DNA of 64,000 nt from Coturnix japonica (Eukaryota > Chordata > Aves > Galliformes > Phasianidae). Positions within the stretch are counted from its first letter, which is position 1. Each line of letters starts with the position of its first letter. The notes beneath the pieces were generated by a model that did no database searches, was not told where the DNA came from, and was given only the letters and a program-made list of their open reading frames with translations. The stretch spans positions 80,199,067-80,263,066 of the forward strand of contig NC_029519.1 in the NCBI RefSeq assembly GCF_001577835.2, read 5' to 3'. The position numbers and the translations under genes were made by a program. Of this stretch, positions 1 to 19,849 are shown piece after piece.

Positions 1-77
1 TTTGCTAGTTAGGATATCTTTGGAGCATCTGTTGTCTGCATCCCTCAGCTCTTGCCATCCAGATGTAATTTACAATT

Positions 78-185
78 CATAGAACCATAGAATGGCTTGG
101 GTTGGAAGGAACCTCAATGATCATCAAGTCCCAACCTCCCTGAATGGCTTGGGATGGAGAGGACCTCAGTGATCATCTAGTTCCA
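78..185 (-). mobile_element. CR1 3'-tail fragments (two in a row)
   Basis: The signature CATAGAA...ATGGCTTGGGTTGGAAGGAACCTC...GATCATC occurs twice back to back, as two short CR1 ends in the same orientation. Confidence 0.85.
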
Positions 186-771
186 TTATCCATGTGTATC
201 AATGCTGGGTTTGGGCTGGTAGAGCTTCCAAGAAGGCTATTAATTGGGGAAAACCCAGTAAAATCAGGAACTTGGCACCTGGACACTGTATAGGGCATGG
301 TTCCAGGGTGAGTATCATGAGGGATGCTACCAGGAGAAGGCACAGCACATCCTTTCCCAGCGCATCTTGAGCTCAGCAGGTCATGACATCACATCCAGGA
401 CAAAACCACATACCAGGTAAATGGGGAAAAAAGAAAATCTACAGAGCCGAAGGGAGAAAATTCCTCAAGCATGACCTCATCACCGAGCCACAACTGAACC
501 GTATTTGGACAATCTGTGTGCATGCAGCATCCAGCATCAGTTTCCCGAAGGCACTGCTCCGGACACACAGATCCTGTGGCCACTTGACGAACTTCCTGAG
601 GTTTTACCAAAACTCACTGCATTGCCTGGAAATTCCAACAAAACAATGCCAGAGCAGCCCCAATCCTTGGCTGCTTTCCTCCTTCCTGCTGCCGTCATCC
701 AAGGGCAGCCTGAGCAACACATGCTGGGTTAGCCTGGATTAAAAAAGCAAAAGTGTTTGTTTTGTTTTGTT

Positions 772-798
772 TTATTATTATTATTATTATTATTATTT
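772..798. repeat. ATT trinucleotide microsatellite
   Basis: Eight to nine consecutive ATT units follow a TTTTG-rich stretch at 757-772. Simple-sequence repeat with no coding role. Confidence 0.9.
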
Positions 799-1435
799 CA
801 CCATTTTTCCCGGAGTTTGCAAAATCTGCCTCAGCAACAGCATGGAGCTGATGTAACCTCAGCAGTGGGAGCTTCTGCTGACCTATTTTCTGCATCTTTC
901 TGCACCGACAGCACTGAAAACCTGCTCTTATTTAAAGGTGTGCTTTGAAGGTCACGGTGTCAGCTCAACCAACCCAAAAAGCATCCCAGAAACTCAACAA
1001 ATAGTGCAGCACTGCTGGTGAAACTGCCTTGGTTTTCGGGTTTTTTTTGTCCTTCTATTTATTATTCATTTGAAGACGTTGAGACCTTTTTGCTTGCTGA
1101 TCACTTCACTGCCTTTCCACACTGAGAGGGTTAAATTTCACTGCTCAGCATCGTCTAACCGAGGAGCAAAGCCAGGGAATTTTGATTCCTGTTCAAAAAG
1201 CATCAAATTCTCTCTTGAAGGGAGGGGAATGGGGATCAAAGGTCCGGAACGGCTCCTGCTGGGAGTCCAGTTGGATTTCTTGCTTGTGCACGCACCAACA
1301 ACCAGCATGCAGCCAAAATGGGGAAAACGAGCAGCTTTTGTTCCATCTGACAAGAAGTTTTATGGCGTTGGTGACCCAGCTTCAGTCCCACATTGAGCTG
1401 CATCCTCCTGGATGAGCATTGCTGCTGTTTCAGGT

Positions 1436-1705
1436 TGGGTAGTAGGAAAAGCTTCTCTGAAAGGGTGGCCAGGGCATTGGCACAGCCATGGTGGCAAGTC
1501 ACCGTCCCTGGAGGTGTTAAAGAACATGGGGATGTGGCACTGAAGGTCATGGTTATGAGCATGGTGGGGTGGGTTGGGGTTGAGCTTGGGGATCTTAGAG
1601 CTCCTTTCCAGCCTTAATGACTCTCTGACGTGTTGTAGTGGGCATGGTGATGATGGGTAAGCGGTTGGGCTAGATGGTCTTTTCCAGCCTTCATGATTCT
1701 AAGTG
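1436..1705 (+). mobile_element. CR1 fragments (two adjacent ends)
   Basis: The stretch AAAGGGTGGCCAGGGCATTGG through CTCCTTTCCAGCCTTAATGA is a diverged CR1 3' end. A second end (GTGGGCATGGTGATGATGGG to TTCATGATTCTAAG) follows at 1636-1705. Confidence 0.85.
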
Positions 1706-2075
1706 ACCTCAAAGATCATCTTGTTCCAACTAGGGCTGTGCTATGGATGAGAGCTTCCCTCCAGCCTGCTGGCTGCACGTCGCTGTCTCACTGCTGGTGT
1801 CAAAGTGCCCAGAAAGGGGAAAAGTCTGGCAGTCATCCCACTAGGCACACACAATGAATAACATTTATGTTGTGGATTTATCGCATGGAAGAACACCCTG
1901 CACCACAGCTGACACCGACCTCGGGAATTTTGTTGTTTTGCATTCATTTTAACTTTCACCTGAGTTAACAGCCAAGCTTTCAGGTCAACCTGTGTGAAAC
2001 ACACTGTGGGTTTGCATAAGGTCTTTGGAACAGGAGATGTGCCCGTTACCCACAGCCGACCAGACTTCATCTATG

Positions 2076-2163
2076 GGTTTAGTGGGAGCTGTAAGTAATA
2101 GGTGAATGGTTGGACTGGATGATCTTTTAGGTCATTTCCAACCTTGGTGATTCTATGATTCTA
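2076..2163 (+). mobile_element. CR1 3'-end fragment
   Basis: Ends with CCAACCTTGGTGATTCTATGATTCTATG, the hallmark 8-bp repeat of CR1 termini. Confidence 0.85.
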
Positions 2164-3735
2164 TGTGCTGTTGACCCCCAAACCAGCCCTCCACCTGGGC
2201 TAAACTTATAATACTCAGTGCTCGCATGGTCCATTTATGCAGTGGTACAAATTAATAATAATTAAAAACAAAAATGCATTCCCCCCACATTGAGCCCAGC
2301 AGCTCAGTGCAGGTCTGGCTCCCACTTGCTGCAGTTCCTCAGTGCAGGAAGATAATTGCTAGCCTTGCTCATCGCTTTGAGATCTCCTGATGAAAGCTGC
2401 ATGCAAGAGGCTGGCTGTGCTTATTCAGCGCGTTAAGTGCTTGCTGTTATTATAATAGGGATTAATTTGGCTGCGTGGCTTATTTGGGTTTGCCTTTAAC
2501 TGCCTGGCTTGTAATCAGAGCAAAGTGAATGTTGCTGGAGCTTCGTTTCCTGACTTCCCTGCTTGTTCACCTGGCATTAACCATCACTGGGGTTTTAATT
2601 AACGTGTACAAACCAGCATCTCCTGCTGGGAATTTGGGAATTTCCTATTGCAGACAGGATCCCTTCCCACGGGGAAGTCTCATCCCTATCACAAGGTCAC
2701 TGAAATCTCTTTAATTCTGTAAGCCATCACATCTTTCAACAAACATATTCATGGGAAAATCTGATTTTCCCTCCTTTGGTTTCATCCTGACCATTGTGTT
2801 GGCATCATGTTGGCATGGGTGTTGTGGACCCTCGGTTGGGATAACACAGCATGAAGGCTTTGGTTCAGAAAGTGGCCATCCTTTCCTGCAGCACTTTGTA
2901 TTTCTTTTGGCTGAGTTCTTAATCTGAAGCAGATTAAAATACAGTCCCTCCCCTACCATTCTCCTAAGAAAGAAAAAAACGAAAACCAAAAGCTTGGATC
3001 CTTAAAATCATCCGAATCCAGTCCTTTTAAAGTTAACAGTTTCCTGGATCCCTGTGCAGGATTTTTTAGCCTCTAACCTCAGTATTTTTCGCAGTAATGT
3101 CACAGGACCAATGTAGAGGTTGAACCTATTGCATGTTCCATGCACACCTAAGGACTGTCCAAAGGAGAATGAGCCCCCGTAGGAGATGACGGTCACTCTG
3201 AGGATGTCCTTTTGGGGCAAAGTACTGGTAACACTAGAAGGATGGAGCTTACATTGTGGAGATATTGGAAGGAAGGTCTCACTTGTTTTCCTATGGTTTT
3301 GGGCCAGATGTGATGGTTTGAGGCCCTGGAGCTTGTCCAGAGATCTGTGAAGGGTCTGGATCTCAACTTTTAAGGGGGGACGGCCAAGGGAACTTGCATC
3401 CTCTTTTAATTTCCCTAACCCTCCTGCCCTACAGAATCAACTCAGTTCTTCAAGGCAGGTGCCACATTTGCAGTGTCTCCTGAGCACTCTGGTGATGGGG
3501 ACGGGTTCCGTCCATGCTGATCAACTTGGTTGAGTTGAGTTGTGCCAGTAGTAGGATGGAGCTCCTGTTGTAGGGACCTTTGTAGGGCCTTGGTTGGGTT
3601 GGGTTGAGTTGAGTTGGGGTTAAACTCTGTATACGTAGGTGCTGCTTTGCTGTGGAGCTGTGCCAGCAGCAATCAATGATATGGGTAATTACTGAGAGTC
3701 CCCCTTTATTCTGAATGCTGAATTCATCCCTTCTG

Positions 3736-3957
3736 AAAGTCCCTGTTCACTGCAGGTGAGTTGGACTACGTGACCTTTAAAGGTCCCTTCCAACTCATAT
3801 GATTCTGTGATGAATCCAGGCCATCCAACCAGGCTGGATGTGGCTCTGGGCAGCCTGGTGTGGTGGTTGGTGACCCTGCACGTAGCAGGGGGGTTGAAAC
3901 CAGATGATCATCGTGGTGCTTTTCAACCCAGGCCATTCTATGATTCTATGGTGACTC
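3736..3957 (+). mobile_element. CR1 3'-end fragments (two)
   Basis: A short end (3736-3810) is followed by a second copy containing GGCTGGATGTGGCTCTGGGCAG and the terminal ATTCTATGATTCTATGG (3815-3957). Confidence 0.9.
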
Positions 3958-4649
3958 CAGAAACCCGAAGCTGAGATCTGGTGCTTTTCAGCTCTCATTC
4001 CCCAGGATATCCTTACCCAGATCCCGTGCTTTTGCCCCATCCTCACTTCCTCCCCAAAACCTGGAGCCATACAATCCACACACAGCTGAAAACTCCCTGC
4101 TTTAGGGGAATTTTGTTGTTCCTCAGGGCATTTAATCTGCAGAACAGGCTGCAGGTGGTTTCCCTGTGTGTTGTGAAGCTGGCACTGCCCACCTCCCGTG
4201 GGCAGTAACTGATGAAAGGAAAACCAGATAGGGTTTGTGACTTCCTTCTTGAAGCTGCGGGTGGGGAACTTTGTGCCCGGCCGGAGATGTTTGTGGTTAT
4301 TCAAGGGTGAACGGCTCCATGCTCAGGATCTGATAGCAATACAGAGTCACTGGGCTGCTCTTTCACCTGGCTCCGGAACGAATTCAATTGAAAAAGGGAC
4401 ATTTGGGGTGAGCTGAATGTGCCTCCAATCCATCACCCTACAGGAGCAGGGATGGGGCTTGTGCCGATGCTGGAGGGCACTCATTGGTGTGCATGTTCTA
4501 CAGGGGAATTTCTGCAAAGGGAAGGATTGGCCTTGGAAAATGCCATAGGGGGAGGGGAAGGAGAACTTTCCCAAGGACCTCCCATGCTGCTGACCCTACA
4601 AACAGAGCCTCACGTCCTTCTCTTTTCTCCTTTTCCTTGCAGCCTACCC

Positions 4650-7600
4650 ATGAGCTCAGATTTCCAGCATTACAGTTTCAGGATGCCGAACATCGGGTTC
4701 CAGAACCTGCCTCTCAACATATATATCGTGGTTTTTGGCACAGCCATCTTCGTCTTCATCCTCAGTTTACTGTTCTGTTGCTACTTGATCAGGTAAGAGA
4801 GCTGCCTTGGCTGTCTGCCCCTCCTTAAGGTGAGGACATCCCATAGAATGCTCTGTGCACAAATTTTTCCTGTTATCCAGCACTGAATCAGAATTGCTTG
4901 AGTTGGAAGGGACCTTAAAGATTATGGAGCTCCAGCCTTTGGACTTGGGCTGCTCTTACAGCCCTCGGGAAATGTGTGTCGTAGGCTTCAGTCTGGGTGC
5001 AGAAATAGGAGGTGATGGACTGAAGTTGCAGCAGAAGAGGTTCAGGTTGGATGTTAAGAAGTATTTGCTCCCCAAAAGATTGGTTGGGCAGTGGGACGGG
5101 CTGTCCAGGGGGATGTTGGAGTCACCATCCGTGGATGTGTTTAGGAACCATGGAGATGTGGCACTGAGAGACAGTGGGCCTGATGGGGATGAGTTGGGCT
5201 TGGGGATCTTGGAGCTCTTTTCCAGCCATGATTCTGTAATTCTATGAAAGTACTCACCCAGGCTGGGAGAAATAGATGCATTGGTCAGGAAGTGACGGCA
5301 TCACCTTTCTGCAATGAGCTTCATCCTCTTGTGTGCTGACAGCTTGATGTGACCCACGAGATAAGTTTTTATTTCCCATTCTAAGCGCTCAGCTCTCTGC
5401 ATCCCGGCGTTCAGACTCAGAGCAGCGCCATCCGTTGCATCCCAGGGTGAGCAGTTCCACAGGCAGCCAACTTTATCCACTGTAAAAACAGCAGATAAAT
5501 ATTTATGGGAGCTCTTAACTGGACATGAAGCGTGGTTGCCTAGGTGGCCTTCTCCAAAAGACTCAAAAGCCGTGTTTTATGGCTCCTGCTTTCTGCTTAG
5601 TGTTTCAACACGTCTCCCTCTTAAATGAGTAACTTATGTACCGTGCACTTAAGAAATGTTTAATACCTGCTCCGTTCGTTACTGTACACAAATTGCTCAT
5701 TCAACAGAGCCGTTTGGAGATTAATGATGCAGGGGTGATTTGTTGACCTGAGCGACGGGGAAAAGGAAGGGAGATGGTTGTTCCAATTTGTGGCGTGCTT
5801 TAATTACTTTATAGGCCACAGGGGAGGGGGTTAAACCACTCATTGAGAGGCAAAACTCCTTTTGCTGGAGGGAAAATGGAAGGCAGGTGGGGGAAGATTG
5901 GGAATTGAGGCTGTGTTTTCCCCAGGTGGAGCGGGATCTATATGGCTTCCTTGCAAGAACTAAGAGGTGTTTGGACTTTGAGAGTGTTTTCCTGGGCACT
6001 GGGTCTTGTTGGGTGTGTTCTGCCCCAAAGAAGGAACAACAAGTAGTAATGTCTGGGAGATTAAGCCAGAAAATCTTTTAAATTTAGAAGTTGGAGGCGT
6101 GTTGTAAGAGAGAGAGTGAGTAACCGCAGGGAGAAGCCAGCGAGGGAAGTGGTGAGTTCTGTGTCTCTTGCTGTCTTTAAACGAAGACAGAGTGCCCTTC
6201 TGGAAGAGGCGTCTTGGCTCCCACTCCCAGGAGAAACGAAGTGCTGTTTAACGACCCATGATAGACGGAGGCTGGATTAGATCACCTCATCATCCCTTTA
6301 TAGCCCTTAACTGTTGCGAGTTGTGAATCAAACCAAGAGCACCAGCTCTGGGATTGGCAGTCTGGTACTAAACAAGGACCCTGTGGACCCAATGCAGCCC
6401 CATGCCCTGGGTTTGGGCTGTGCTGCAGCACTCACCACCTCCTTTGGATTTGCCATGGAGATGAGCTTCCAGATCTCAGCTTGGGTGAGGTTTAAAGCTT
6501 AGGGGTCAGCTTGTAGGTGGGCAGGGGGTAAGGACTATGCACAGAGCACCCCAAGTGATTGCTTTCAGATGGGTCAGCCTCAGTGCTGCTCTGCTGTGAT
6601 GGTGAATGCCGGATCACTGCTGGAGCCTGACTGCATAGCAAGCAAATACCCAGAGCTGTGCAGGATTCCATAGGAGGATTGGATATACAAAGCAAGATAT
6701 TGAACTCATGCTGGATTTCTCCCCCTCCCGAACCAGCTGCTAAAGCCTCCTGGATTACCGCACGCATTCCTGACCCCTTCTGCATGGCTTTAACATGGGG
6801 TCACAGCTGGAGGCTGCAAAAGTTGAGGTGTTAATTTAATAGCGAGTCACACCACGTCCTCGCAGAGAAGCGGAGCGTTGAGTGCACACAGTGCATCCTC
6901 TCCCTCCTGGTCTGGAACCCGCACATCTGCAAGAGCTGGGCTAACAGCAAGCAGAGCTCGTGGGATTGGAGATTGTAGGGATTTAATGGGGCTGGCTCAG
7001 AGCGGGGCTGGGTGTGAGCTCCAGCCAAAGGAGAGGAAAGGAGGATTGCTGCAGAGCTCTGCTGCACAGCACGCGTCCCTCCCCCACGGCAGCCGCCTTT
7101 GGATGAGAAATAGGGAAAAAGGAAATGAAACTTTGCTGGAGCTGTCTGTGTCTGCTCTCCGCTGCTGCTTTCAGAGGATAAGGCTGCAAGAAGGTACAGG
7201 CTGGGATCAATGGGCTGACGTCAACTGGATGGGCTTCAGTAAGACCAAGTGCTGGCGAGGCTGCACCTCGAGTGCTGCATTCAGTGTTGGGTCCCCCTCT
7301 GCAAGAAGGACACTGAGTGTGTCCAGAGAAAGGCAATGGAGTTGCCCAGCCAAAGCCATGTGCACTCGAAGAGCAGCCTCAACATGTGGATGCCTCCCCC
7401 AGAGCTCTCCCTGCTCTGCACACTCTGCACTCTTGGCTGTGCTCTTGCTGTTCTCAAGAGGTTTTTAAAGCAAAGTTGTCCCATGCAAACCTTCCCACGT
7501 AGCACCCGCGCTCATCTGGCAGCACTGAGCTGCTTTCCCCCTTGTAGGCTGTCTCCAGCAGCAAATCTTCCTTTTCCCATCTGCCTTCCATAAGCAGTTT

Positions 7601-9650
7601 CCCAGCCTCAGGGCTCTTTGTGAATGGGGCCGGTTCCATCCCACTTGTTCCATTCTTTGCATGTTGCTGCCCCATCCTTCCTACAGTGGGATTCACCTTT
7701 GGCTTTTAGGTCACTCTGTCTCTGAGCATCATTAAGAGAAGGTGGCTGAGTTCCAGTCTGGGGCTCCAGAGCTGCCATATTGCATCCCTAACCAACTTTT
7801 GCTGCATTAAAGTGCTTCTTCTTTTTTTTTTTGTTATGTTTTTAATTCCAACGTTGCTCTAGAGGGATCTTTTCGTGCTGATAGGAGCTCAGGAAAGGGA
7901 CATTGTGGGAGGTTCAGTGCTGACAGCTGGAAGGAGATGTTATGTTTCCAGCTATGTGACAAGTCCCAGCCCAGACTCTTCGGCTGCATCATTTAAGGAA
8001 ACAAAGAAATGATTCCATAGGAAAGGGGAGGAAATGGAATGGGGTGTTGGGTTGCTGTGGGGATCCTCATTTTCACTTTTCCCTCTAATTCCAGGCTCAG
8101 ACATCAAGCACACAAAGAGCTTTACGCCTACAAACAGGTGAGGTGATGAAGGCTTCTTCCTTCTCCTCCCTTCTTTTCCCCCCGTCTTCTTTCTCCCTTC
8201 TTTTCCTTTCTTCTTCCTCTTCCTTCTTCTTCTCCTCCCTTCTACTCTTCCCTTCTTTTCCCTTCTTTTTTCTCCCTTCTTCCTGGAAACGTGTGTTAAA
8301 AGCCTGACCCCATCTCTGCCTTGCAGGTAATACTTAAGGAGAAGGTGAAGGAGTTGAACCTACACGAGGTGGGTCCGTGTGTGTGTTTTACTTCTTGGGG
8401 GGGTGTTCACGGCACCCAGACCTTGCATGGTGTGGATATGCACAACCCTAAGGGCAAATCAATGGGATTTGGCTCTGCAAATGAAGCTTCAGGTTCTGGG
8501 AAGTTGCCCTCTAATAGAAAGCAGATTAAGCCCAAATTGGGCTTTAAACTTCTTTTTATCACTGTTTAATGAGCCGCAGGACTTACCACCCCAAGGCTCA
8601 CAAGCACAGGGCTGCACAGAGCTGTGCTAAGCCGTGCTGTCACACTGCCAAGCCAACCCACGAGGCAAAGGGCCCTTCATGGTTGTTTTTTCCATGACCA
8701 AAAGCAGTGGGATGAGATGGAGTTTTTTGGGTCGCTTTGCCTCGGTTTTGCCAATCTGTGTATTTTTGGCTTGCAGAACCACTGACTGCCTGTGTTTCGC
8801 TTTCAGATCTGTGCCGTTTGCTTGGAGGAGTTCAAGCCCAAGGACGAGCTGGGGATCTGCCCGTGCAAACATGCCTTCCATAGAAAGTGAGTGCACTTAG
8901 AGCGTCACAGAGTGGGAGGGTTAGAAGGGACATCAGAAGATCCCCCATGGCTAAGATTCCCTCTCAGCTTTCTGTTCTCCAGCTGAACAGCCTCAGGGCT
9001 CTCAGCATTTCCCCATAAGGGAGATGCTGGGCAGCCTGGTCTGCTGGTTGGTGACCCTGCACATAGCAGTGGAGTTGAAACCAGATGATCATTGTGGTCC
9101 TTTTCAACCCAGGCCATTCTATGATCTACGATTCATTGAGTTGTAGGATCTTATAGGCTGGGAATGATCTCAAAAACCATCAAATATATAGCAAATGTAT
9201 AAATTAGCACAGAACCACAGGGCTCGGAGTGGACTTATGGAGTTCATCCAGTCCAACCCTCCTGCTCATGTAGGCTGTATGTTATTGTAAGTGATTATAC
9301 TCTCGATTTATGTCATACAGTTGTTATATATTTAACTATATGTTTGACATATAAAGGTACTTAAATGATGAATTAAGAACACACCAATAGCAATGCTGTG
9401 CAGAAAACGGACCAGACTTGGCACGTGGCTGTGCCAGAAGGGACTGTGGGTGCTGATTTTGGGTCCTAATGACCCCCCCTCACCCCCATGTCTGTGCTTT
9501 CCCCTCTTCAGGTGCCTCATCAAATGGCTGGAGGTGCGCAAGGTGTGCCCGCTCTGCAACATGCCGGTGCTGCAGCTGGCACAGCTGCACAGCAAGCAAG
9601 ACCCCGGCCCCCCCCAGGGCCCCCTCCCTGGAGCAGAGAACATCGTATAG
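4650..9650 (+). CDS. RNF24: RNF24, membrane-anchored RING-H2 protein (complete coding region, five exons)
   Basis: Coding exons are 4650-4792, 8095-8137, 8327-8368, 8807-8886 and 9512-9650. All junctions are GT-AG, the phases agree, and the total is 148 residues plus stop, the same length as human RNF24 as I recall it. The first coding exon has an acceptor at 4641-4642, so transcription starts further left and the 5'UTR is spliced. Residues about 22-46 form one hydrophobic membrane segment ([14 protein letters not shown] onward). A basic stretch (RLRHQAHKE) follows. The RING-H2 domain begins at ICAVC and ends at CPLC, with order C-x2-C, C-x-H, x2-H, x2-C, C-x2-C, so all eight zinc ligands are present. 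Family knowledge: RING-H2 proteins act as E3 ubiquitin ligases; mammalian RNF24 is reported in the Golgi, where it binds TRPC channels. The tail ending PGAENIV matches the mammalian protein almost exactly. No sign of damage. Confidence 0.97.
4883..5247 (+). mobile_element. CR1 fragments in opposite orientations
   Basis: 4883-4935 is a minus-strand tail (GAATTGCTTGAGTTGGAAGG). 4983-5247 is a longer plus-strand 3' part (AGGTTGGATGTTAAGAAGTA through GATTCTGTAATTCTATG) inside the RNF24 intron. Confidence 0.85.
8150..8284 (+). repeat. Polypyrimidine tract filling a short RNF24 intron
   Basis: About 130 bases are nearly pure C/T (CTT, TTCC and TCCC mixtures). They occupy most of the 189-bp intron between the exons ending at 8137 and starting at 8327. 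The tract ends about 40 bases before the acceptor. Confidence 0.85.
9024..9270 (+). mobile_element. CR1 fragments in the last RNF24 intron
   Basis: 9024-9131 is a plus-strand CR1 end (GGCAGCCTGGTCTGCTGGTT ... GGCCATTCTATGAT). 9208-9270 is a diverged minus-strand tail (CACAGAACCACAGGGC...CATCCAGTCC). Confidence 0.85.
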
Positions 9651-10790
9651 CTCTGTGCCATCATGGACTGCCCCGGGGCTGCTGGGGGGTACCCGGAGAC
9701 GACCAAAGCACTGCGGAACCAGCAAGGAGCCAAGCTGGGGATGGGAGGATGGAGAGCTGAGAGCACTTTAAGGAGGGAGCATCCCCATACCCCAAAATGG
9801 TGCTTGGTTTCGGAATGGGGTTTTCCTTGCTGGGAACGTGGAGCTCAGTGACTGTTGGGAAGCCTCAGTATGATGCCTTGGGAACGGAGCGGCCGAGCGG
9901 TGCCTGAATGCACTTATCCCCCTCTGAGCATCACCCAGGAGAGCCGGTGTCCGTCCTGTGCGGTGCTGTGGGGTCAGTGCCATCCAAGGGGGGTTAATTT
10001 CCACCCCTGGTTATGATCCTTACTGAGGATTGCAGTTTCTCCTCCCAAAGGGCCGCCCAGGGCTTAGGGCCGGGTGCTTTTTGGGGTGGCTCTCCCCCCT
10101 GCTCGGTGCCACGGGCTACCTCAGGGCTTCCTTCATCCCCGCCATGGGTAAGAGCATCTCCCATCGGTGCGACCGCCTCAGTATCACAGCACGGGTCGGG
10201 GCAAACCCTGCCCTTTGGGTTCACGTTGAGCTTGGCCCTTCAGGATGGCTCAGCACCACCCAAAGTCCTCACCCAACCCTCCCCGAGTGCCAAAGCTGCT
10301 GGGGGCTGCACCACCCCCTCCTCTCCTCTCACCCCATGGGGCAAATTCAGCCCTTTTCAGGCATCATTCCCCCCCCGCCTTTCAACCCGCAGCTCTTTAT
10401 GGGAGGGGTCCCCAGTGTTACCCCACAGCGGGGCTGGGTGGGGCTCTGGGGGTGTGTGTAGGGGGTGGGGTCCCTCCTGTACATAACCCGCGACTCCCAT
10501 GACTGTTTATGGAGCGTGGAGCCTCATAGACGTGTTTGTACACTACAAATTCTGCAGCAGAATATTTTTATAAAAACATTTGCTGTTTTCTTTTTTTCTT
10601 GATGGGGGGGGGGGAGCCCTTTTTTTTTTTTGTAAGCTCTATTTTTGTATATTTAATTGCTATTTCAAGATTCTAACGCGTCTTTCTGTTTTGCTAATGG
10701 CACTGTTGGTAAGGAAAAAAAGCAAAGCAAAGGAGAAGCGGTTTTTGCATGTGATTTTTGAGTTGAAATGTAAATAAAGGCAGGTTTTGG
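9651..10790 (+). other. RNF24: RNF24 3'UTR
   Basis: This continues the last RNF24 exon without an intron. The first half is GC-rich. The last 300 bases turn AT-rich, with short U-rich elements around 10559-10585 and 10640-10670, and a G run directly followed by a T run near 10603-10632. It ends shortly after the poly(A) signal at 10773-10778. No open frame here has the look of a gene. Confidence 0.8.
10773..10778 (+). terminator. RNF24 poly(A) signal (AATAAA)
   Basis: A canonical AATAAA lies about 1.1 kb after the stop codon. It is followed within 40 bases by GT-rich sequence (GGGGTGTGTTTG), the usual downstream element. Cleavage is expected near 10790-10800. Confidence 0.8.
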
Positions 10791-11064
10791 ATGCGGGGTG
10801 TGTTTGAAAGGGGAAGGGGGGAGGAGACCTCAGCCATGGGGAAAGGATCCCATCCCAATACCTCGCACTGCTCTGTGTCTGCATGGTGTAGCTTCAGGAG
10901 CACACAGGATCCAGTGTAGGAAAGGGCACATCTGAATGAATCATTTCAGAGCCAAAGGAGAGGCGCTGCAAAGGAAAGAAGCAAGCAAGGTTTCTGAATG
11001 GTACACGCTCAGCTTTTCCCATTGTAAATATTATCCATCATCAGCATCTCTGTTGTTCTGGTTC

Positions 11065-11070
11065 TTTATT
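11065..11070 (-). terminator. Candidate PANK2 poly(A) signal
   Basis: On the minus strand this reads AATAAA, about 540 bases after the PANK2 stop. It is the first canonical hexamer I see downstream and gives a plausible short 3'UTR. Cleavage here would leave about 250 bases between the ends of the two convergent transcripts. Confidence 0.55.
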
Positions 11071-11607
11071 CAGGCAGCATTGTGCTACTTCCAAATCCAC
11101 GTTTTGAGAGCAGAGCGTTCTCAGAGGTTGCAAACTGCACAGCCTCGTTCAGGCTGTGTGCATAAAGGAAACAGAAAGAACAACTGCTGTGTATGAGAAG
11201 TGCAGCTTTGCCCCTCAAACTACTTTAGTTTATAAGCACCGAATGAAGCATTACAGAGAAAAATGGCAAATATAGGACTGAAACAAACAGTAATCTCTTT
11301 GGTATTGTTATATGCAGTCCTGCTGATAGCACGGCTGTGTCCAATAGGACACTGTGTGGTCTGGAGCAGACAGGAATGGTCCTTGTGGTGTTACTGTGCT
11401 GCAGTTCTCACCCCTCCACAGGCATTTAGGAGAATGAGAAGGTGAGATCCTTCATCTGCAGAACACGGAGCATCGCAGCTGACACCTATGAGATGGGAAC
11501 TAGGCAGACGTGCGGCACTCATAGAGATGCTGATGGAAGGGAAAGTGCTTTAAAGCTCCACGTGGGCACTGCAGCTTCATCACTCCGACGTATGGAATCT
11601 GGATGGA
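11071..11607 (-). other. PANK2: Probable PANK2 3'UTR
   Basis: This lies between the PANK2 stop codon and the candidate poly(A) signal at 11065-11070. There is no coding signal on either strand. The extent depends on that poly(A) call. Confidence 0.5.
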
Positions 11608-19725
<8,118 letters not shown>

Positions 19726-19812
19726 CCGCCTCACGGCCCGACCCCATAGGCCGCAAAGCGCCGCAACGCGCCGCGCTCCTCAACGGCCAACGCCGCAGCC
19801 ACCGCACGCAGC

Positions 19813-19822
19813 GCGCATGCGC
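19813..19822. promoter_or_regulatory. NRF1-type palindrome GCGCATGCGC
   Basis: This is an exact copy of the palindromic core bound by nuclear respiratory factor 1. It lies about 90 bases upstream of the PANK2 ATG, where NRF1 sites usually sit in promoters of genes for mitochondrial function. The match is seen directly; binding is inferred. Confidence 0.7.
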
Positions 19823-19831
19823 CAAGCGGAG

Positions 19832-19849
19832 CCCCCCCCCCCCCCCCCC
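19832..19849. repeat. Homopolymer C18 (G18 on PANK2 sense strand)
   Basis: An uninterrupted run of 18 C lies in the PANK2 5' region, just upstream of the NRF1 palindrome in the PANK2 direction. The strand sense to PANK2 would carry G18. Confidence 0.9.

Larger units (their letters stand above)
1..4642. other. RNF24 upstream intron / 5' region, no exon recognised
   Basis: This interval lies before the first RNF24 coding exon, which opens with a splice acceptor, so it is probably intron. It contains several CR1 tails (listed separately), an ATT microsatellite at 772-798, and a degenerate TTGGG/TTGAG run near 3590-3625. No open frame shows a recognisable domain or paired splice sites. A non-coding 5' exon could be hidden here. 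Confidence 0.5.

Noticed and set aside
3590-3625. Interstitial telomere-like repeat
   Set aside because: The units are TTGGG and TTGAG in irregular order, not TTAGGG.
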